Origin: Cadophora sp. MPI-SDFR-AT-0126
Taxonomy: Eukaryota; Ascomycota; Leotiomycetes; Helotiales; Ploettnerulaceae
Direction: 5' to 3'
Length of the DNA: 64,000 bases
Assembly (NCBI GenBank): GCA_020747065.1
Contig: JAGMVK010000019.1
Span: forward strand, 186,001-250,000
Shown: one piece after another, positions 56,985 through 64,000 of the stretch
Layout of the letters: the number at the start of each line of letters is the position of its first letter
Numbering within the stretch: position 1 is the first letter of the stretch
Made by a program: the position numbers and the translations under genes
Notes under the pieces: generated by a model
Told to the model about the DNA's origin: nothing
Seen by the model: only the letters and a program-made list of their open reading frames with translations
Databases searched by the model: none

Positions 56985-58329
56985 GAACCACCAATGCACA
57001 CACAGCCATATACTTTCCCTCACGACTCGGCAGATTGCAGGATGAATCACATACATACCTCATATCCCCGAGAAATGTTGTAGTCCCCGCCCGCCCCATG
57101 AGGAAGCAGTCTCGGTCTTTCAAAGAAAACCCAGGTTTCTCATGATCTCCGTCGCGTGATTGCAAGGAAGATTTACAAGATAAACACGAAGGCATCAAGC
57201 CATTTGAGGCCAGGATGTTCCAGAGAATCGTGCTACGGAAGAGTGTGTAGGGAAGAGAAGGACAGACACATCATATTCTGTGGCTTCGAGGATTTCAGGA
57301 ATTGGAATTGTGCAGATAGGAGACGTTCAAGGATTGAAGGGGCGTGAAGTGGACATGGCTTGCTTGGTAGCTCTTCCCTATTCCAGCATTTCGGCACTTG
57401 CCTGGTCGCCCTTGCATTTTATTGACTAGTTCCAAAGCAATATGAAATGTAATAACGCAATGATGGAACAGAAGAGAGTGTAGTGTGAAGTTTTCTTGCT
57501 TTCATTATCTCGATTCCGGCGGTACAGCTCCGTCTGCTTTCAGAGCCTGTAACTGTCGGTTTGTGCACCGCATGACTCTGTAGTCCCGGCTCCTGTTTCC
57601 CACAGGCCTGAATCTCATCTGCCCACGTGCATCCATTCCGAAATCCGGCCCATACACCCCATCTTCCTAGCACACAATACACACAAGTCTATAGCGACAG
57701 TCCATCCCATCCCGGGACCTAGTCTCTACCCAAAACACCTGGGGTAAACAACCCACGCCCAAATTCTATAATCAGCGAAAGTCTTTTCTCTTTCTGCCAC
57801 GGAGCCGTGCAGGGCTCCGGCAGCGTAGAAAATATATAAGGCGAGCCCAGAACAGCCTCTCATCTAAATATCCCCTGTGAGAGAATAGGTGTCGGTAACT
57901 CTAGCGATGGTGGTATTTATTGACACAAAGTCGAAGAAAAAGCTCGCGCTCTCAAAGGAGAACGGGAGAAGAAGCGAATGTAGAAGTGAAGATGCTACGA
58001 ACATCTGCGCCGGAATCGACTTGGCTCATAGGCGGGAGGATGGTCGTAGCCATATTATCATTAAATATATGTCGAAAGGCTCCTGCTGATCCAGATCTCT
58101 TGGTGTGGAAACTCTCAACGTGGTGGGGAATGGAGAATATGTACAGGTCGAATTCGTTGAGAGGTCCAGAGAATCGCGGAATGTGGAGAAAAGATTAATA
58201 GGTGTTGCGAAGTCGCTCATATGCTAAACGCCGGGATTTGATGCCGTAAAATCATGATGTAGAAATCGACCGGGGACGTTGTCGAATGAGGAGCTGGATT
58301 TCCGTAATTTCAAGGGTTTATAGTCTCGT
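56985..58329. other. Intergenic, 1.3 kb, with isolated TATA box
   Basis: No gene is supported. A good plus-strand TATA-like ATATATAAG lies at about 57832-57840, but the following frames are short and unrecognised; it could drive a non-coding transcript. Confidence 0.35.
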
Positions 58330-59781
58330 TCATCTGATGGCGATTTCGTTGAGTTCCGTATCCGATGCCTGGGATGCCAATGTCTCGCCTTCCCAGGATG
58401 ATTGGCTTTCATCAACTGGACTCCTCGAGCCTGATGAGATTGATGATGAAGAGCCCATAGTCCACTCGTCGCTGCTATCGTTGCGGAAATCGTCGATGTC
58501 CAGAACAGAGAGGCCGTATTCGTAGGCTCCGCTGGGTGCCTCTCCCTTCTCCACATAGTCGTAGTCCCATCTCCAGGCCTTGTCCATCTGGACCCTGGGA
58601 AGGAAATTGGCTTTTGCAATGTAGAATGCAATGGCAGCCAAGAATCCACCTCCAACCAGATCAACAGCATAATGATGTGACAGGTACATTGTAGCCCACC
58701 ACATCCACATTGCGTAGCCGATTACCAACGGTCTGAGTTTTGGGAAGCAATGGCTCATGAAGAGAGCCTCCAACACTGCATTGCCAGAATGCAAGGATGG
58801 GAAAGCTCCAAACACTAAGGGAGATGCGGTGAAATTTGTAGTATACATGTCGAAGCCCAGGAGCTTGTCGACGCGGGCCAAACCAGCGGGAGATCCGGGA
58901 ATCGAGTAGTTTGCTGGTGCAAGGCCATAGAGGTTCTCGTACCACGGCGGTGAGCACGGGAAGATGAGTTGAATTGCAACACCCGCAATGTTCAAGTATC
59001 CGAAGGTCTGTGCAAAGACTGGAAGTGTACCTGGGGCGGAGAAGAAGAACATTAGGGCTGCCCAGAAAAATGGTCCTCCAAAATGCAAAAGCCCATATGG
59101 CACCCAAGCCAGCACATCCAAAACAACGAATTTGTGGGCCGAGAGGATATTGCTAATGTTGGCACCGTAAAATATGTTTTCGAGAGCAGGCAAGACCTTC
59201 ACCCAAATATGAGGTCGGTATTCTGATGGAATGAACCTGCAGAAAGTCAGTTGTTAAGTCCAGTACAGCCGCAGAAGATCTGCAGTTCGATGATGTCGAT
59301 CGCGGCCTAGCAAGCCACCTCAAAATTGTAGATAAAAGAAAGGCATGGTGTAAATCACGTACCTAGCATTGAAGAAGAAGAGTAACCAAGTGAAAATCGG
59401 TAGCACCGGCAAAAAGAATTGTCTCGTTATTGGCATGAGCAAAGCAAGCATGAGCAATGCTGATGCGCCTGTCTTCACCAACGGCCCTGGCGCCTGACTT
59501 ATCGAGAGCGAGAAGATGCTGACGATGATCAGGATCAGATATTTCGCATCGTAATATGACCACCTGTGTGCTCTGAGCGCCTTGATAGAATCTGCGGGGT
59601 TGAAGGAGGTCTGGATACTGGCGATGGAGGAGGCGGGAGACTGAGCAGACCGGAACTTGGAACGTAATCGGCGGCGATATCTTCGAGGAATGGGATTCAG
59701 TATCGAGGGCCAGGAGAAAGGCATCTTCGTTTTTGAGAAGGTCGTAGGTGATCCGGCTGGGTAGTATCTTTGGTCTGCCAT
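58330..59781 (-). CDS. AUR1: Inositol phosphorylceramide synthase, 441 aa
   Basis: Exons 59781-59363 and 59236-58330 join as FFNAR|FIPSEYRPHI over a 126-bp intron. IPC synthase transfers phosphoinositol from PI to ceramide in the Golgi; it is essential in most fungi and the target of aureobasidin A. Several hydrophobic helices are visible. The PAP2-like catalytic motifs are FGAFPSLHSGNAV (C2) and YLSHHYAVDLVGG (C3), preceded by FGYLNIAGVAIQLIFPCSPP and NYSIPGSPAGLARVDK. The acidic Ser-rich C-terminus (after DYDYVEKGE) is typical of filamentous fungi. The start MADQRYYPAGSPTTFSK lies before MPFSWPSILN, which could be an alternative start at 59724. Length fits Aspergillus and yeast members. Confidence 0.95.
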
Positions 59782-60105
59782 CGCTGTCGAGCAAAGTTGT
59801 ACCGCTTTCCTGTGCCTCTACCTCTCGAACCACTCACAGACGTGACGGCGTGTTTCAATGAGGATGGGCGAATGAGAGAGGAGCGGATGCGCGCGGAGGA
59901 GATGGGCGACGAATGAATATTGCTATGACTGTTCGAATATGCTATGAGCTGCACATGAACTTGATATTTGGCGACGAGTAGGCGAGAGAGGAGGATGGTG
60001 TGGTGAGGGAGGTGAGGTTGAGGAAGAAGTAAGAGTGAGAAAGCGTGAAGAAGGAGAGGAAGCGGATGATTCGGGCTTCTCGCAAAGCGACGACGATGCT
60101 GATGG

Positions 60106-60133
60106 GCTTGTGCTTGTGCTTGTGCTTGTGCTT
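60106..60133. repeat. Microsatellite (GCTTGT)n
   Basis: More than four tandem hexanucleotide units upstream of AUR1. Confidence 0.9.
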
Positions 60134-62730
60134 AGGGGCTTTGGGCTGCACTTATTCCGACTAGAGGCTTGGCGGGAGTGTAATTTAGCAGAATTCAGCA
60201 GGGGAGCAAGCGCCCTCAGCCACGGCAACAGGCATTGGAACAGTAAGCGACCGCTGCAGGCAGGGCATCGTAATAAAATGAGTGAAGCACGATCTTTTTT
60301 CGTGCCCTGCCTGGTCCTAAGAGATCGGGATCCGATAAATGTTAAGGTCCGAAGCCGATGTCTATTTCATATACAGTGCTTTGTTTGTACGTACAGATTT
60401 ACACACATAATGCAGTACTGCCGGAATACAGAGTGACTGGAACTGCAACGGCAAGAGTCAAGCAAACCACCTCCTCCATTTATGGAGGTGGTGAGTATTT
60501 GAGGCGTGGTGTCATCTGGGCAACAGCCACACCACAGGATCAGAGAACATCAAAGCACTCCATCCCATGTGTTGCAGACCAGACCATGGCAATTCGCGCG
60601 TCACCAGATGTCCATTTCTCAAGTGCAGGTGTGTGTTGGCTCATCAAGTTGCATGCCACCAATCCAGATCGCGAAAGGTGCAAGCTCCGGCCTTCCGTAC
60701 AAAGAAATATCAACATCTCACTGGCTGTAGCGAGCTGCTTCAACCTTGAACCTACAGCATTATTACTCAGTATTATTACCCCAAATAAGCTCTAATATAT
60801 CAAGAAGTACTGCGCCGATATATCTTGACAACGATATATATTGACATAAGAACCCCGCTGAAGCCAACCCGAAAAGAATAAATCAAACTGCGTGCTTACT
60901 GTACAGCTGTAGCTTCAATCCTTCGGCGCCTATCGCTAGTCGACGCACAGCATCGAAGAAAGGACAGAGGCAACTCGATGCGGCGGTCTGAGAACTCGAG
61001 GCCAGCCTTGGGATGAGCTGCGGGAGGTCTGTCGAAAATGCGGAGGATCTCCAGCAAATCTGCGACACGCCGCATGTTTGAATCATTCACACCTTCTTTC
61101 GTCCGTTCTAATGGTCACACAACAAACGGTCTCGAAGACCCTTCCTCGGACCCCTTCATTGCTTCTTCTATTGTCCCAGGCAATCCCCAGTTGCGAAGCG
61201 AAGAAGAGGCGGACAGTGTCGTGGTCAACTCGTCATGGAGCTGTCACAAAGCCTCAGCCACGGCTTGACAGCTCGTCTTCAAACCTAGGACATGCTACTC
61301 AACGTCACTGCGCTGAAGCGCGTGGGACGGACTCGAGGGGAAGGGCTGAGTTGAAGTGAAGCGTATGCATTCAGGCTGTGTTCCGTGGGATTCTTGCCTG
61401 CGAGGCTGAGGGAAGGCCGCGACCTCTTGAGTGTTTCCCTGCCCTGTGAAACAATTCTTGGAAGCACATGCAAGCATGCTGTGCACCGTATCTCCTGTTT
61501 CATCTCCATGATAGGCTGGCCACTGGCAGAAGTCTGCAAGTCGCAGACCGACCTTCTTCTTCTTCTGCGTGCTTTGCTTGACTCGCGAGAATAACCAAAT
61601 TCCCATTCCCCATAGAATACGGTATATCGATCTAGGCTTTTGCCTTTACCACCCTGTACCTGTAAAACGGCCGTTTATTTCCAGTCGGCGAAGTCAAAAT
61701 GCAATGCCTCATCAGTCAGCATCAGCGAAGCGGCGGACCAACAGACATGCCGGGCGGGCCCTGTCTTCGCTTGCTCACTTGGCAGGCAGCGGCACAATGT
61801 GCCGTATCCACACAGGCGGACAGCTCGCTCCTGACGGCTTGACGCTGGTAAATTTAGCTCGCTGGTGCTTAGCAGCAGTCCAGGCTCTGATGTCAGCAAG
61901 CAGATTAGATTTTGCTCCGGATCCAGTCGATTCATGACGAAGCACAAGAAACGCCTCAGTCGGATTGTCATTGTTTTCGTTTTCGTTTGGACTTGCTGCC
62001 GGTTCTTGAAAGGTCCAGGAGTCGAGATGCTAACTTCAAGACTTCAACACCACCCCAGAGCCGGATCGGCAATTTTGCTTGCATGCATCGAGGCTCCGGT
62101 CTCAGACACTGCTTAGATCAGCTGTTTTTACGAGACGACTTGCCCTATCGCAATCTTATCTACCCCTTTCCCAAGCGACGGTCTCTCTGATCAACCAGTC
62201 AATGAAAACAAGCCACAGTCACAATCACATCCAGGCAGATCATATCTCGATCACACGAGCAATTACCCAATCCCAAGCTGAATTCAGTAACGTCTGTCTC
62301 GCTTCCACAATAGAAATGATTAAACTTTCAAGGAGAAAAAAATCTTCTCCATCAAATTTTCCCCTTCACCTGAAAAAGTAAAATTGCATCTCACTCCAGC
62401 TGCTCCACCCAGCGCAGAAAATACAGTCTGCTCCAGCTGAACGGTCAACAGAAATGTCCGAACCGAACCGAATTGAAACTGTGGCTGATGGAACGATGGA
62501 TGACCAACCAACAAACACACGATCCACCGAATTACAATGCCCTGCACAGCAAAAGTCCGTTCGGAACGGAGCAGAATCTGGCCAGTGCATAACTTTTATG
62601 CAAGCACTTTCCTGTCGGCATCCAGATGTTGGAACCGCGACGTCCAATGAGAACGCGAGGAGACCTTCCGGTGGCGTGTGAAACACTGAAACGAAGAAAA
62701 ATAGGAAATGAGAGGTAATGGATCGAGAGA

Positions 62731-62754
62731 CATGGACATGGACATGGACACATG
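62731..62754. repeat. Microsatellite (CATGGA)n
   Basis: About four tandem hexanucleotide units. Its minus-strand translation gives HVHVHV and so inflates a spurious open frame. Confidence 0.85.
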
Positions 62755-64000
62755 GGGCATGGATTGTGCGAGTCGAGCCGTGATTTTTGGTGGGGATGGG
62801 ATGGGTACGAGGGCGGTCTGAGCGGGAATCCTGGGATTCGAGGTGGGAATGTGGAGCTGGGAAATTGAGAAGGGATTGGTTGAGAAGGGAGAAGGATGAA
62901 GGCCAGGGGGGAGCTGTGGAAAGGAGTTGAGATGAGCTGAAGAGGGATGGATACGAAGTACGAGTACAGCGACGCGACAAGAGGCGAGAATAGGCTGCAC
63001 TGCGCTGCGGTCGGTCAGGTTTGTTTGAAGTTGGGTGCGAATGTTGCTGTCGTTCATCATCGTCCTGTTTCTTATTCTCCTGCTGTCTCAACTCCTCGCT
63101 CCTCATGCTGCAGTGTAGCAACAGATGCGTGCTTGAAGTCACGCAATGCTCTCTAGCGCACACGTACTCCCTCCATCTCACTCAACACCGAAGCACAAAC
63201 TCACTCTCTCGCTTCGACATACATACATTCGTCAGCTGAAACGAATCTCCTTCTCTGTAGTCACCGACCTGTAACATTCTCGTCTGAAGATATTTACTTT
63301 GCGAGATATGGTCTGGTCTGGTCTCTTTCAGAGCAAGTTCAGGCAACACAGTGCTCAAAGCTACAATTCATCCAAGTGGCATGGACTGGCTTGCTAGAAA
63401 TACCCGTCCCATTCTGTCTTCAAATAGCGAGGTTGTGGGATGCCAGAGACAGGAAAAGGCAGGGCAGGTTTAGGAGAGATGTCATCTTGTGTATCACAAT
63501 CATGCTGTGTTGACGCGTGGTTATCTTCATCGTAGTCTATTTTCGCGGACGATTTCATTCGGTAGTTTTGTTCTGCTTGGTCTCAGATTTACACAACAAC
63601 AAAAGGCCGATGATGAGTATCAAGGGCTCTTTTTCGGCGGGTCATTGGTTCTTCTCCTCTTAGCACTGTAAGGCTGAGCGTGATAGTCATATTCAACACT
63701 CTGTCTTTTTGAAGAAGTGATGAGCTGACTTGGCTTCCTAAGTTTTCTATCTCTTATTCTGTTCACCTGAAGTAATGAGTTTCTCGGCTAGAGGTCCATT
63801 CCATAGACAGGTCAGACATCTAAACTGAGATCGCGAAAGACCGTATGGAAATTATGGAGATACATTCAAAGCTTTTCTCATCACGAGTTTTTGGGCTTTA
63901 ACTCCAACATTTTTCATTGATGACTTTTGTCAAACGATAATATAGCGGAACTCTTCGGCATCTCGAAGCGTCGCTAAAACATCCATTTCTTCGGCAGAGA

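Larger units (their letters stand above)
59782..64000. other. Gene-free right end, 4.2 kb
   Basis: This begins with the AUR1 promoter. No frame here has family character: the longest, 62366-63181 minus, is low-complexity (HVHVHV from a TGGACA repeat) and lacks introns that help. It may be the upstream region or long leader of a gene beyond the window, as seen next to fungal regulatory genes. Confidence 0.5.

Noticed and set aside
62366..63181. 271-codon minus-strand open frame
   Set aside because: Low-complexity, partly produced by a CATGGA microsatellite, with no domain, signal or intron support.
1..64000. CRISPR array, prophage or insertion sequence
   Set aside because: The DNA is eukaryotic; repeats are short microsatellites without spacers, and no transposase was recognised.

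Overview
The window is nuclear DNA of a filamentous ascomycete (Pezizomycotina). Genes are split by short introns (about 45-130 bp, GT...AG, often with a CTAAC/CTAAT branch site), there are no operons, intergenic gaps are long, and the window carries a full FREQUENCY clock gene, two 2EXR-domain genes and a fungal STAND-type N-terminal domain. A leotiomycete is my best guess, but that is inference only. I rebuilt exon models by hand, and most splice junctions close the reading frame exactly.

Layout. 0-9 kb: a four-exon micro-gene, a secreted PI-PLC-X-like protein, a mitochondrial carrier of the Ymc1/Crc1 type, a low-complexity membrane-anchored protein and an ELYS-domain nucleoporin-like protein. 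9-19 kb: condensin SMC4, an alpha/beta hydrolase, a protein tyrosine phosphatase and a three-exon small protein. 20-27 kb: the circadian clock gene frq with about 4 kb of gene-free upstream DNA that is rich in GATCGA motifs. 27-34 kb: a GNAT acetyltransferase, a patch of unrecognised or decayed coding sequence, mitochondrial succinyl-CoA:3-ketoacid CoA transferase, a 2EXR protein and TMA16. 34-43.3 kb: EXO1, an Ariadne-type RBR ubiquitin ligase, a secreted GH93 exo-arabinanase-like enzyme and a mitochondrial 1-Cys-type peroxiredoxin. 43.5-50 kb: a CAP (PR-1-like) protein, a second 2EXR protein, a two-LysM plus GH23-like lysozyme protein and a single-pass membrane protein. 50-60 kb: a CaM kinase, a decayed fungal-N plus coiled-coil gene and AUR1 (inositol phosphorylceramide synthase). 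60-64 kb: no gene I can support.

Most of the window is conserved housekeeping machinery (chromosome condensation, DNA repair, ribosome assembly, sphingolipid synthesis, ketone-body use, clock). The parts most worth a second look are the 43.5-48.2 kb segment, where a CAP protein and a peptidoglycan/chitin-type LysM-lysozyme protein both lack a visible signal peptide; the frq upstream region; and the broken fungal-N gene at 54.5-57.0 kb. All functional calls come from recognising motifs and families by eye, without database searches.
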